Below, in pieces: positions 43,936 through 52,528 of a DNA stretch of 64,000 nt. The stretch lies in assembly GCF_001938565.1 (NCBI RefSeq), contig NZ_MSYM01000018.1, forward strand, positions 310,001 to 374,000, read 5' to 3'. This DNA comes from Rhodoferax antarcticus ANT.BR. GTDB taxonomy: Bacteria > Pseudomonadota > Gammaproteobacteria > Burkholderiales > Burkholderiaceae_C. The number at the start of each line of letters is the position of its first letter. Position 1 is the first letter of the stretch. The notes under the pieces are model-generated. The model ran no database searches. It saw only the letters and a program-made list of their open reading frames with translations, and was not told the DNA's origin. The translations under genes and the position numbers were made by a program.

Positions 43936-44696
43936 TGCCCGAGGCGCAGCAAGTAGGTGTGTATTTCTTGATGGGCGAATTGTCCGAGGCCGGACTGCCG
44001 CGCGCCTACATCGGGCAGTCCGGCAACGTGGGCAACCGGCTGGTGCAGCACAACCAAGGCAACAACCAGAACAAAGACTTCTGGGACCGCGCTCTGGTGG
44101 TCATCTCCCTCACCAACAGCATGACGCAAACGCACGCGCTGTTTCTGGAGTGGTTCGCCATCGCAGAGGCCACCAAGGCCGGGCGCTACAGCCTGGAGAA
44201 CGGCAACACCGGCTCGCAGCCCAACACCCCCGCGCCGCTGCAAGCCCACACCACGAGATCCACGAGACCACCGCCACCCTGCTGGCCACGCTGGGCCAGC
44301 CCATTTTTGAACCGCTGACCAACGCCCCCACTGCCAAGGGCGAGGCAGAGCTGTTCTATTGCAAAGGCTCTGGCGCCGATGGCGTGGGCGAATACACCAC
44401 CGAAGGGTTTGTGGTGCTCAAGGGCTCCAAAGGCCGCGTTGAAAACGTAGCCTCCATTCAAGGCACATCCAACGTGCAGACTCGCGAGTCGCTGGTGAAC
44501 GATGGCGTGATGGCCCCGCAAGACGGCCTGTACGTCTTCACCCGCAACCACCTCTTCCCCAGCCCCAGCCAGGCCGCCATGGCGCTGATGGGCCGCTCTG
44601 CCAACGGCTGGGTGGAGTGGAAGGCCGCCAATGGCAAGACGCTGGATGAATTAAAGCGGCAGGCAGTGGCTGTGGTCGGCTGACGATCTGCTACGT

Positions 44697-44746
44697 TTGT
44701 AGTAGCTGCCTGCGCATATTCGGCGAGGGCTAGAGGTCTATTTGAC
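44697..44746 (+). repeat. Dispersed ~45-bp repeat, copy 10
   Basis: TTGTAGTAGCTGCCTGCGCA, TATTCGGCGAGGGCTAGAGG, TCTATTTGACACA. Confidence 0.92.
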
Positions 44747-44778
44747 ACATAAACCGTGGCCAGCGGTAAACTTGCCCC

Positions 44779-45069
44779 ATGCGCCCCTCAGAAGCCCTAT
44801 TGCTACACCGCACGCAAATCCGCGAGATTGCGCTGCGCCACCGCGTCACCGGTGTGCGGGTGTTTGGCTCTGCGCTGCGCGGTGACGACACCGCAGATAG
44901 CGACCTGGACCTGTTGGTAGAGCCCACAGCGCAAACCACCCTCATGGATATTGGCGCCATCCGGTTTGAGTTGAAGCAGCTTCTTGGTATGGATGTGGAT
45001 GTGCTCACCCCCAACGGCTTACCCGGCAGCTTTCGCGAGCAGGTGCTGCGCGAGGCCGTGGCCGTATGA
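44779..45069 (+). CDS. mntA: MntA-type minimal nucleotidyltransferase antitoxin
   Basis: 96 residues. Pol-beta-type MNT motif VRVFGSALRGDDTADSDLDLLVE holds GSx..G and the D-x-D pair. In MntA-HepT systems the MNT protein AMPylates the HEPN toxin to silence it. The stop overlaps the start of the following HEPN gene as ATGA, so the pair was one operon. The toxin is now broken. Confidence 0.9.
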   Translation: MRPSEALLLHRTQIREIALRHRVTGVRVFGSALRGDDTADSDLDLLVEPTAQTTLMDIGAIRFELKQLLGMDVDVLTPNGLPGSFREQVLREAVAV

Positions 45070-45468
45070 ACCGAGCAGACCCGCTTCGCATTCCTGACTA
45101 CTTGCGGCACATTCTGGAAGCCGTAAACAACATTCAGGTCTATACCGCAGGCTCTGACCTCGCCGGATTCATGGCGGACCGAAAAACACAAGACGCCGTG
45201 ATTCGTTGAAGTGATTGGCGAGGCGTGCAACAACGTCACAAAGAATCATCCCGACTTTGCCGGGCAACACGCCGCCGTGCCATGGGGTTTTGCCTACGAA
45301 ATGCGCAACGCCTTGGCCCATGGCTATTTCAATGTGGATTTGGCGATCGTCTGGCAAACTATCCAGAACGACTTGCCCGCACTCAAGGCTCAAGTCGTTT
45401 TACTGGACTGGTCCTATGCCTGTCGTATTCCGCTACTGATCGTTCCGGTTTTTCTTCCACTCCAATGA
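45066..45468 (+). pseudogene. hepT: HepT-type HEPN toxin, frameshifted
   Basis: The first frame gives MNRADPLRIPDYLRHILEAV ... ADRKTQDAVIR and stops at TGA 45206-45208; another frame continues EVIGEACNNVTKNHPDF ... YEMRNALAHGYFNVDLAIVW, with the HEPN active motif R-N-A-L-A-H. About 5 nt seem missing at the junction near 45205. The toxin half of the module is therefore inactive, while the antitoxin persists. Confidence 0.88.
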
Positions 45469-45658
45469 AGGGAACCCGCGCGAGGCAATGCATATCCATG
45501 TAAGAGGCCCCGAGGGTGAAGCTAAATTTTCGCTCACACCGACGGTGTATCTCGCTGACAGTGACGGATTCGATGCACGGACGCTGCGCGAACTGCGTGA
45601 CGCAGTAGTTGCCAACCAAGAACTGATTGAGAGGACCTGGAACGAACACTTCGCCTAA
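45416..45658 (+). pseudogene. DUF4160 gene with an in-frame TGA
   Basis: MPVVFRY, stop at 45437-45439, then in the same frame SFRFFFHSNEGNPREAMHIHVRGPEG ... LIERTWNEHFA, the complete DUF4160 pattern (81 codons). A single nonsense change explains it. Usually paired with a DUF2442 gene, which follows here. Confidence 0.82.
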
Positions 45659-45893
45659 AGCGGTTCGATTCGATGACGACACCTTGTGGGTCAGCCTCTG
45701 CGACGGTCGCACCATTGCCGCACCACTTGCCTGGTTTCCACGCCTGCTGGATGCAGCGCCTGAGTAGCGCGCGCAGGTAGAACTTAGCAAAGGCGGCCTG
45801 CACTGGGAGGCCCTGGATGAAGATATATCCGTGGCGGGCCTATTGGCCGGGCAACCCGATCTGTCGCGGCGCGCAAGCCACTTGCCCGTCTGA
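45642..45893 (+). pseudogene. DUF2442 gene with lost start codon and nonsense codon
   Basis: Frame reads NTSPKAVRFDDDTLWVSLCD ... AWFPRLLDAAPE, TAG at 45765-45767, then RAQVELSKGGLHWEALDEDISVAGLL, a clear DUF2442. The expected ATG is ACG at 45642. Overlaps the DUF4160 end, as is usual for the pair. Both are dead. Confidence 0.8.
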
Positions 45894-45915
45894 GCAGATA
45901 GGTCGCGCTACCTTT

Positions 45916-45961
45916 TTTAGTAGCTGCGTACGCATATTCGGCGGGGGCTAGAGGCCTATTT
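45916..45961 (+). repeat. Dispersed ~45-bp repeat, copy 11
   Basis: TTTAGTAGCTGCGTACGCAT, ATTCGGCGGGGGCTAGAGGC, CTATTT. Confidence 0.92.
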
Positions 45962-46053
45962 CATGTGGATTTCTGTGATTGATTAGGGCCAGGGTCCGTT
46001 CTGCTGGCGGTATAGTTGTATTTAGACCACCACGTCCCATTTTGGAGCCCACC

Positions 46054-46287
46054 ATGAACCCAACCGCAGAAACCCTCAGCGCCCAAGCTGTGCGGTTGCC
46101 GCCCGATGAACGCATGGCGCTGGTGGAGCGAATCTTGGACAGCCTTGACGAACCCGATGCGTCTCTGAATGCGCTATGGGCCAAAGAGGCCGATGACCGG
46201 CTAGCTGCGTACCGCAGTGGCGAAATTCGTGCGCTGGCGTTGTCCGACGTGATTGCCAAATACCAAGTTACCAATAAGCCCGCATGA
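46054..46287 (+). CDS. Addiction-module antitoxin (TIGR02574-like)
   Basis: 77 residues from ATG 46054: LSAQAVRLPPDERMALVERILDSLDEPD, then LWAKEADDRLAAYRSGEIRAL, the usual antitoxin pattern for short RelE/ParE partners. Overlaps the toxin start by 4 nt (ATGA). The upstream extension to 45979 is not needed. Confidence 0.88.
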   Translation: MNPTAETLSAQAVRLPPDERMALVERILDSLDEPDASLNALWAKEADDRLAAYRSGEIRALALSDVIAKYQVTNKPA

Positions 46288-46586
46288 GCGTTCGCCTGCT
46301 GGAGCCAGCCCAGGCTGAATTGGACGAAGCCATCGGCTGGTATGCAGAGCAAGCGCCAGGCTTGGGAGATGCGTTTCTGCTGGAGACCTTAAAAGTTTTG
46401 AAGCTGATTGAGCAATTCCCACAGGCCTGGCATCCACTCACGCTTGAGATTCGACGCTGCCGCCTCAAGCGCTTTCCCTACAGCGTGGTTTACACGCTAG
46501 ACGCAGCGGACATACTGGTCCTCGCGGTGGCTCACCAGCATCGCAAGCCCAGCTACTGGCGCAATCGCATCTTGCCCAGCCATTGA
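46284..46586 (+). CDS. RelE/ParE-family toxin
   Basis: 100 residues: VRLLEPAQAELDEAIGWYAEQAPGLGDAFL, then RRCRLKRFPYSVVYTLDAADILVLAVAHQHRKPSYWRNR, the ParE/RelE fold with the C-terminal H-x-x-R-x-P-x-Y-W signature. Intact pair with the antitoxin just upstream. Confidence 0.9.
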   Translation: MSVRLLEPAQAELDEAIGWYAEQAPGLGDAFLLETLKVLKLIEQFPQAWHPLTLEIRRCRLKRFPYSVVYTLDAADILVLAVAHQHRKPSYWRNRILPSH

Positions 46587-46588
46587 CC

Positions 46589-47467
46589 ATGCGCCCCCAA
46601 ACCATCCAAATCTTCCTCCCCTTTGGCGACCCGCGCGGTATGCGTGTGGCCGAGATCACGACGCGCATTGTTCGAGTCATCGAAGTGCCGCGCAGCCAGT
46701 TGGCAGACTTCCTCAAGATGCCAGAGGCGTTGCAGGTGGGCGTGTATTTCTTGATGGGCGAACTGTCGGACGCCGGATTGCCGCGCGCCTACATCGGGCA
46801 GTCTGGCAACGTGGGCAACCGGCTGGTGCAGCACAACCACGGCAACGATCGCGGCAAAGACTTCTGGAACCGCGCGCTGGTCGTGATTTCGCTCACCAAC
46901 AGCATGACGCAAACGCACGCGCTGTTTCTGGAATGGTTTGCTATTGCTGAGGCCGCCAAAGCCGGGCGCTACAGCCTGGAAAACAGCAACACCGGTTCGC
47001 AACCCTACACACCTGCGCCTTTGCTGGCCGACTGCCACGAAATTCATGAAACCGCAGCCACCCTGCTGGCCACGCTGGGCCAACCCATTTTTGAGCCGCT
47101 GAGGAACGCAACCACTGTTCCAAGTGAGAAAGAGCTGTTCTATTGCAAAGGCTCGGGTGCAGACGGCACTGGCGAATACACAACAGAAGGCTTTGTGGTG
47201 CTCAAAGGGTCGCGCGGGCGCGCTGAAAACGTGGCGTCCATTCAAGGCACGTCGAACGAGCGTCTGCGCGAACTATTGGTGAAAGAAGGCGTGATGACCG
47301 TACAAAACGGTTTGTACGTCTTTACCCGCGACCATCTTTTCCCAAGCCCCAGCACGGCCGCCATGGCGGTCATGGGGCGTTCTGCCAATGGTTGGGTGGA
47401 GTGGAAAGCCGCTAACGGCAAAACACTGGACGAGGTGAAGCGGCAGTCGGTTACCGTGGCAGGCTGA
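46589..47467 (+). CDS. GIY-YIG-type nuclease-domain protein (DUF4357-like C-terminus)
   Basis: 292 residues. GVYFLMGELSDAGLPRAYIGQSGNVGNRLVQHN is a GIY-YIG-like module (G-V-Y ... Y-I-G-Q-S). The following FWNRALVVISLTNSMTQTHALFLEWF and the C-terminal part GEYTTEGFVVLKGSRGRAEN...ASIQGTSNERLRELLV fit proteins annotated GIY-YIG plus DUF4357. Target unknown. Start ATG 46589 lies 2 nt after the toxin stop, so it may be read with the TA genes. A broken paralogue is at 41884-44683. Confidence 0.82.
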   Translation: MRPQTIQIFLPFGDPRGMRVAEITTRIVRVIEVPRSQLADFLKMPEALQVGVYFLMGELSDAGLPRAYIGQSGNVGNRLVQHNHGNDRGKDFWNRALVVISLTNSMTQTHALFLEWFAIAEAAKAGRYSLENSNTGSQPYTPAPLLADCHEIHETAATLLATLGQPIFEPLRNATTVPSEKELFYCKGSGADGTGEYTTEGFVVLKGSRGRAENVASIQGTSNERLRELLVKEGVMTVQNGLYVFTRDHLFPSPSTAAMAVMGRSANGWVEWKAANGKTLDEVKRQSVTVAG

Positions 47468-47478
47468 TAGTTACTACG

Positions 47479-47526
47479 CTTTTTATAGCTGCTTGCGCAT
47501 ATTCTACGGGGGCTAGAGGCGAATTT
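47479..47526 (+). repeat. Dispersed ~45-bp repeat, copy 12
   Basis: CTTTTTATAGCTGCTTGCGC, ATATTCTACGGGGGCTAGAG, GCGAATTT. Confidence 0.93.
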
Positions 47527-47607
47527 GTTATAAATAACTCATTAGAATCACTCTCCGGATAGTCAGTCAAAATCAAAACAAAAGATTGAAAAAGAAGAAG
47601 AAAAACC

Positions 47608-47949
47608 ATGACAACACAAAGCAACACCCTGCCAGTGGTCATCAAAGCAGCCCAAGCGCCGCAAATACTTGGCAGCCGCATTCTTGAAGTTCGTGGTCAG
47701 CGCGTGCGGCTGGACTCCGACTTGGCGGATCTCTATGAGGTGGACACCAAGCGGCTCAACGAGCAAGTCAAGCGCAATGCGGAGCGCTTTCCGGCCGATT
47801 TCATGTTCCAACTGTCATCCGAAGAGTTTGCAGACTTGAAGTCGCAATTTGCGACTTCAAGTTGGGGCGGTTGGCGAACGCGGCCCTATGCGTTCACCGA
47901 GCATGGGGCCATCATGGCCGCCAGCACCACAAAGACACACAAAAGTTGA
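47608..47949 (+). pseudogene. ORF6N-domain gene, truncated
   Basis: 113 residues: ILGSRILEVRGQRVRLDSDL, then YEVDTKRLNEQVKRNAERFPADFMFQLSSEEF ... RPYAFTEHGAIMA, the ORF6N domain, then unrelated STTKTHKS. The remainder seen in the paralogue at 24443 (VLASSQAVEMGIYLV...) is missing, with the restriction-modification operon directly after, so it was cut by that acquisition. Confidence 0.85.
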
Positions 47950-47956
47950 TTGCACC

Positions 47957-50900
47957 ATGCCCATCTCCTGGAACGAAATCAAATCCCGCGCGCACGCGTT
48001 CAGCCGCACCTGGGTTGACGCGGCCAATGAAGACAGCCAGGGCAAGCCGTTCTGGATCGACTTCTTCGAAATCTTCGGCATCACCAACAAGCGCGTGGCC
48101 ACCTTTGAGCACGCCGTCAAAAAGCTGCTGGGGGAGAAAGCCCGCGTAGACGGCTTTGTTGACCTGTTCTGGCCCGGCATGCTTCTGGTGGAGCAAAAGT
48201 CGCGCGGCAAAAATCTGGACGCCGCGTTGACACAGGCGCTGTCTTACTTTCCCGGCATTGCCGAGCGCGACCTGCCGCAGATCATCATCGTGTGCGACTT
48301 TGCCCGGTTTCGGGTGCACCGCCTGGCAACCGGCGAAACGGTTGAATTCGCGCTCAAAGACCTGCACAAGCACATCAAGATTTTTGGTTTTGTGGCGGGA
48401 TACAAAGCGCTTGAAATCAAGCCGCAAGACCCGGTCAACATCAAGGCCGCCTTCGCACTAGGCCGCCTGCACGACGCACTCAAGGCCAGCGGCTACACCG
48501 ACCACCCGCTCGAAGTGCTGTTGGTGCGCCTGCTGTTTTGCCTGTTTGCCGACGACACCGGCATCTTTCAACCGGCACAGGCGTTTCGCGCTTTTATTGA
48601 GGAGCGCACCGCCACCGACGGCTCCGACCTGGGTTCGCGGCTGGGGCAACTGTTTCAGATACTGAACACCGCCGACGGCGCGGGCAGCGTTGGCAACCAT
48701 GAGAACAAACGCAGCAAGGCACTCGACGAGCAAGTGGCTGCCTTCCCGTATGTGAACGGCAAGCTGTTTGACGAGCCGCTGCCCATGGCCGACTTCAGCG
48801 CCGCCATGCGCGAGGCGCTGCTGGACGCCTGCGCGCTCGACTGGTCGGCCATCAGCCCGGCCATTTTCGGCAGCCTGTTTCAGAGCATCATGGACGACAA
48901 GGCGCGGCGCAACCTGGGCGCGCATTACACGTCGGAGGAAAACATCCTCAAGCTGATCAAGCCGCTGTTTCTGGACGAGTTGTGGGCCGAATTTGGCAAG
49001 GTCAAGAGCAACAAAAACCGGCTGTTTGAGTTTCACAAAAAGCTGCGCACGCTCACGTTTTTTGACCCGGCCTGCGGCTGCGGGAATTTTCTGGTGATCA
49101 GCTACCGCGAGCTGCGTCTGCTGGAGCTGGAGGTGCTGCGCGCCAGCAACACCGCTGGTCAGTTGTCGGTGGACGTGCACCAGCTCATTGGCGTCAATGT
49201 TGATCAGTTTTATGGCATTGAGATTGAAGAGTTCCCAGCCCAGATTGCACAGGTCGCCCTGTGGCTGATGGACCACCAGATGAATCTGCGGGTGAGCGAG
49301 GAGTTTGGTTTGTACTTTGCCCGCATTCCGCTGCGCACCACGCCGCATGTGGTTCATGGGAATGCTTTGCGGCTGGATTGGAATGAGGTGTTGCCGGTGG
49401 AGAGGTGCAGTTATGTGCTGGGGAATCCGCCGTTTATCGGAAAGAAAGAACAGTCGGTAGCGCAAAAGGCAGACTTTGCCCCGGTCATGACCGCCGTCCA
49501 TGGGGCTGGGGTTTTGGACTTCGTTTCTGCCTGGTATGTAAAGGCAACGCAATATGTTCGTGGCGACGCTCCGGCGCGAGCGCGGCAGATGCCGGGGGCT
49601 CATACGCTTCGCTTTTTGAAATCGCCCCCAACATCCGCCCCGCCCACGCCTCACTGGACGGATGAGGCGCAGGCAAATGGGGGTCAGATTCCAATTTCGG
49701 GCACAAACGCAGGCAAAACCACAGTCGCCACCACGAATTTGGGCTCTGACCCCTATTTGCCGGACCACATCCCCATCACGCGCTGCGCCTTTGTTTCAAC
49801 CAACAGCATCACGCAGGGCGAACAGGTGGGCGTGTTGTGGGGCTGGATGCTGGCGCAGCACATGCACATCCACTTTGCCCACCGCACCTTCAGCTGGAGC
49901 AACGAGGCTTCCGGCAAAGCCGCCGTGCACTGCGTGATCATCGGTTTTGGCTTGGAAGACCGGCCCGGCAAGATGATTTACGAGTACGACGACGTTCGAG
50001 GCAAGCCACATGCAGTGACAGTTGGCAACATCTCGCCCTATCTGACCGACACGCCATCAGTGGTCGTTTGCAAACGAGCCACCCCAATCTGTCCGGCGCC
50101 GGAAATCGTCTTTGGCAGCAAAGCAGTTGATTTTGGCCATTTCATCTTGGAAGAGGCCGAGCTAGACGGATTCCTCAAGAAGGAGCCACAGGCAAAGCCG
50201 TATATCCGCGAGTACATCGGTGGCGAAGAATTTCTTAACGGTACCAAGCGCTTTTGTTTGTGGCTTAAAGACATTCCGCCCGGCCAACTCCGCGCGATGC
50301 CAGAGGTCTTAAAGCGCGTTGAAGCTGTCAAGGCTGAACGCTTGAAAAGCGTCAAGGCACCCACCCGCGAACTCGCAAAAACGCCATCTGAGTTTGGTGA
50401 AAACCGCCAGCCTTCAACACCCTATTTACTCATCCCCAAGGTCAGCTCGGAAAACCGCGACTACGTGCCGCTGGGTTTTTTCGGGCCCGAAGTCATCATC
50501 AACCCATCCGTATTGGTGGTACCGCAAGCAGGTTTGCTGGAGTTGGGTGTTCTGCAGTCTGCTATGCATATGGCCTGGATGAGAGCGACCGCAGGACGAA
50601 TGAAGAGCGACTATCAGTACTCTGCCCAAATCGTCTACAACAACTTCCCCTGGCCCGATCTCCCAAAAACTTCAGAGCAAAATCAGCCTCCAGCCCCCGT
50701 CCATAAAGCGCAGGCAGCTATCGAAACAGCAGCACAAGCCGTGCTCGATGCCCGCGCCCAGTTCCAGACCGGCGAGCATCCCGCCTCGCTGGCCGATCTG
50801 TACGACCCGCTCACCATGCCGTCGGTCTTGCTCAAAGCCCACCAAAAACTCGACGCCGCCGTGGACGCGGCCTACGCCTCAAGCGGCGGCAAAAAGACCT

Positions 50901-51046
50901 GGAAGAGCGACGCCGAGCGCGTGGCTTATCTGTTTGAGCTGTACCAGCGCTACACCAGCCTGCTGCCTGTCACCGCGGCAAAGCCGAAGCGAAAATCCAA
51001 AAACGTCATTAGAAATAGGGAGAAAAATGAATGGCCAAGTTTCTAA
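47957..51046 (+). CDS. MmeI-like type IIG restriction-modification protein
   Basis: 1029 residues combining nuclease, methyltransferase and specificity. The N-terminal PD-(D/E)xK core is VDGFVDLFWPGMLLVEQKSRGK (D69, E79, K81). A helical linker follows (to ~310), then AHYTSEENILKLI (~321), the SAM motif FDPACGCGNF (~369-378) and the amino-methyltransferase motif NPPF (N490), then target recognition to the C-terminus (KSDYQYSAQIVYNNFPWP). ATG 47957 gives the canonical MPISWNEIKSRA. An in-frame ~60-residue foreign segment (~535-600) from a palindromic repeat splits the family sequence between SAWYVKATQYV and ITRCAFVSTNSITQGEQ; activity may be affected. Overlaps the next gene by 16 nt. Confidence 0.9.
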   Translation: MPISWNEIKSRAHAFSRTWVDAANEDSQGKPFWIDFFEIFGITNKRVATFEHAVKKLLGEKARVDGFVDLFWPGMLLVEQKSRGKNLDAALTQALSYFPGIAERDLPQIIIVCDFARFRVHRLATGETVEFALKDLHKHIKIFGFVAGYKALEIKPQDPVNIKAAFALGRLHDALKASGYTDHPLEVLLVRLLFCLFADDTGIFQPAQAFRAFIEERTATDGSDLGSRLGQLFQILNTADGAGSVGNHENKRSKALDEQVAAFPYVNGKLFDEPLPMADFSAAMREALLDACALDWSAISPAIFGSLFQSIMDDKARRNLGAHYTSEENILKLIKPLFLDELWAEFGKVKSNKNRLFEFHKKLRTLTFFDPACGCGNFLVISYRELRLLELEVLRASNTAGQLSVDVHQLIGVNVDQFYGIEIEEFPAQIAQVALWLMDHQMNLRVSEEFGLYFARIPLRTTPHVVHGNALRLDWNEVLPVERCSYVLGNPPFIGKKEQSVAQKADFAPVMTAVHGAGVLDFVSAWYVKATQYVRGDAPARARQMPGAHTLRFLKSPPTSAPPTPHWTDEAQANGGQIPISGTNAGKTTVATTNLGSDPYLPDHIPITRCAFVSTNSITQGEQVGVLWGWMLAQHMHIHFAHRTFSWSNEASGKAAVHCVIIGFGLEDRPGKMIYEYDDVRGKPHAVTVGNISPYLTDTPSVVVCKRATPICPAPEIVFGSKAVDFGHFILEEAELDGFLKKEPQAKPYIREYIGGEEFLNGTKRFCLWLKDIPPGQLRAMPEVLKRVEAVKAERLKSVKAPTRELAKTPSEFGENRQPSTPYLLIPKVSSENRDYVPLGFFGPEVIINPSVLVVPQAGLLELGVLQSAMHMAWMRATAGRMKSDYQYSAQIVYNNFPWPDLPKTSEQNQPPAPVHKAQAAIETAAQAVLDARAQFQTGEHPASLADLYDPLTMPSVLLKAHQKLDAAVDAAYASSGGKKTWKSDAERVAYLFELYQRYTSLLPVTAAKPKRKSKNVIRNREKNEWPSF
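49675..49758. repeat. REP-like palindrome inserted in the type IIG gene
   Basis: Imperfect 25-bp arms: AAATGGGGGTCAGATTCCAA... (49675-49699) and ...GGGCTCTGACCCCTATTT (49734-49758), with a 34-nt loop. GGGGTCAGA-type arms recall REP sequences mobilised by RAYT transposases. The foreign coding segment starts earlier, around 49560. Confidence 0.75.
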
Positions 51047-51780
51047 CCACCACCGGCACCAACTACCACCTTGAGGAATTGATCAAAGGCGCCTCAGACC
51101 GCTTGATCTTGATCAGCCCATTCCTCAAACTCAATGACCGCATGAAAGAGCTTCTGGCGGACAAGAACCGCCTGAAGATTGACGTGCGCATCGTCTACGG
51201 CAAGAGTGAATTGCAGCCGCAAGAAATTGAATGGTTGCGCGGCCTGACCTACATCCGCACCAGTTTTTGCAAGAACCTGCACGCCAAGTGCTACATGAAC
51301 GAAGAGATGTGCATCGTGACCAGCCTGAACCTGTATGAGTTCAGCCAGGTCAACAATAACGAGATGGGCATCCTGATTCAGCGCAGCGAAGACGGCCAGT
51401 TGTACAAGGACGCTTATGAAGAGGCGCAGCGCATCATCCGCATCAGTGATGAGGTGCGCATTTCTCTGGAGCGCGTGACCAGCGAGACGGCCCCCGCCAA
51501 CAAAGATGATGACAAGGGAACGGAACACACCAGCGCAACAGCAACCGCGACCGCCACAGCCCCCGCGACCTCGGACAAGCTGACAACCTCCAAAATGGGG
51601 CAACGGCTGGGTTTCAAGACGGCACAGTTTTTGGAGCGCGCCACTGAGTTGGGTTATCTGGTGGCCGATGCCGACAAACACAGCATCACGCCAAAAGGGG
51701 AACAAGCTGGCGTGGAGTTTGTTGCCAAGTCACGCTTTGGCCCGTACTTTTTGTGGCCGCAGGATTTTCAGTTGGTGTGA
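51031..51780 (+). CDS. PLD-like domain protein downstream of the type IIG gene
   Basis: 249 residues. N-terminal phospholipase D-like domain with one HxK motif: FCKNLHAKCYMNEEMCIVTSLNLYEFSQVNNNEMGILI (H-A-K then S/T-N-N..E). An Ala/Thr-rich linker (~165-185) leads to a C-terminal region TSKMGQRLGFKTAQFLERATELGYL, which looks like a small winged-helix. Single-HKD proteins of this kind act as dimeric nucleases. Start overlaps the RM gene by 16 nt, so both are translated together; it may add nuclease function to the RM system (inference). Confidence 0.85.
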   Translation: MAKFLTTTGTNYHLEELIKGASDRLILISPFLKLNDRMKELLADKNRLKIDVRIVYGKSELQPQEIEWLRGLTYIRTSFCKNLHAKCYMNEEMCIVTSLNLYEFSQVNNNEMGILIQRSEDGQLYKDAYEEAQRIIRISDEVRISLERVTSETAPANKDDDKGTEHTSATATATATAPATSDKLTTSKMGQRLGFKTAQFLERATELGYLVADADKHSITPKGEQAGVEFVAKSRFGPYFLWPQDFQLV

Positions 51781-51789
51781 TCAGCAGCC

Positions 51790-52386
51790 ATGCCCAACGC
51801 ATCAAAACCAGCACCTCGCGTCGTGATCTTTGCCGGCCCCAATGGCGCAGGCAAATCCACATATGCAGATGCCATTCTTGCAGCGCTGGGCATCAAGACC
51901 TTCGTCAACGCCGATTACATTGCGCGCGGCCTGTCAGGCCGTAATACAGATGCGGTGGCATTTGAGGCTGGGCGCATCATGCTCAATCGTTTACATCAGT
52001 TGGGGGAGGCCAAAGCTGATTTCGCTTTTGAATCAACGCTTTCGAGCCGGACATTTGCTGCGTTTATCACCAAGCTGAAGCAACAGGGCTATGCGATCGT
52101 CATCTACTACTTTTCATTGGCCAATGCCCAATTGGCCATTCGACGTGTCAAGCTGCGGGTGTCACTTGGCGGTCATGATGTGCCTACGGATGTCGTTCGG
52201 CGGCGATTTGCCCGAAGTCTGAACAACTTCTTTAACCTTTACATGCCGCTGGCCGATGAATGGACCCTGTTTGATAATTCCGCGCTACCCCATGCGCGCA
52301 CAGTCGCCGCAAAGCTCAATGACAAACTCACTGTGACGGAAACCGCAACATGGCACAAACTGCAAAAACCAAGCCCAATAGGCTAA
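51790..52386 (+). CDS. Zeta-toxin-like P-loop kinase
   Basis: 198 residues. Walker A FAGPNGAGKST (14-24), then NADYIARGLSG, DFAFESTLSSRTFAAFI and RRVKLRVSLGGHDVPTDVVRRRFARSLNNFF, the standard zeta/UDP-GlcNAc-kinase-like pattern found in many chromosomal proteins. Nine nt after the PLD gene, so part of the same operon. Its toxicity is not certain; a small overlapping gene follows. Confidence 0.88.
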   Translation: MPNASKPAPRVVIFAGPNGAGKSTYADAILAALGIKTFVNADYIARGLSGRNTDAVAFEAGRIMLNRLHQLGEAKADFAFESTLSSRTFAAFITKLKQQGYAIVIYYFSLANAQLAIRRVKLRVSLGGHDVPTDVVRRRFARSLNNFFNLYMPLADEWTLFDNSALPHARTVAAKLNDKLTVTETATWHKLQKPSPIG

Positions 52387-52520
52387 CGCCCTCCCCCAAG
52401 GCCCTGCAAAAAGCTTTAGAACAGTCTGCCAAACAAGCTCAACGCCTGGCCGATGCCTTTGGTGTTGTGGTGCCGACCATCAAGCCGAAAACAACCCACA
52501 GCGCCCGCGCAACAAGTTGA
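52350..52520 (+). CDS. Small protein overlapping the zeta-like gene
   Basis: 56 residues from ATG 52350, in another frame than and overlapping the last 37 nt of the kinase gene: MAQTAKTKPNRLTPSPKALQ, then KALEQSAKQAQRLADAFGVVVP. Helical and basic. Its position fits a partner or antidote of the kinase, as small genes commonly follow zeta-like kinases. Too short for usual gene callers. Function inferred only. Confidence 0.65.
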   Translation: MAQTAKTKPNRLTPSPKALQKALEQSAKQAQRLADAFGVVVPTIKPKTTHSARATS

Positions 52521-52528
52521 CGGCTGTG

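Larger units (their letters stand above)
41884..44683 (+). pseudogene. GIY-YIG-type gene interrupted by an IS1634-like element and frameshifted
   Basis: 5' part 41884-42022 (MPRPQTIQISLPAGDPRGMR ... LADFLKMP), then the IS, then 43936-44683 (EAQQVGVYFLMGELSEAGLPRAYIGQSGNVGNRL). A second lesion near 44255 shifts frame (PLQAHTTRST instead of the expected HEIHETTATLL); the rest is in frame to GKTLDELKRQAVAVVG. Compared with the intact paralogue at 46589-47467 all parts are present, so loss of function is recent. Confidence 0.9.

Noticed and set aside
45437..45439. TGA in DUF4160 as selenocysteine or programmed readthrough
   Set aside because: The neighbouring DUF2442 and HepT genes are also broken, and DUF4160 has no known selenoprotein form; decay is simpler.
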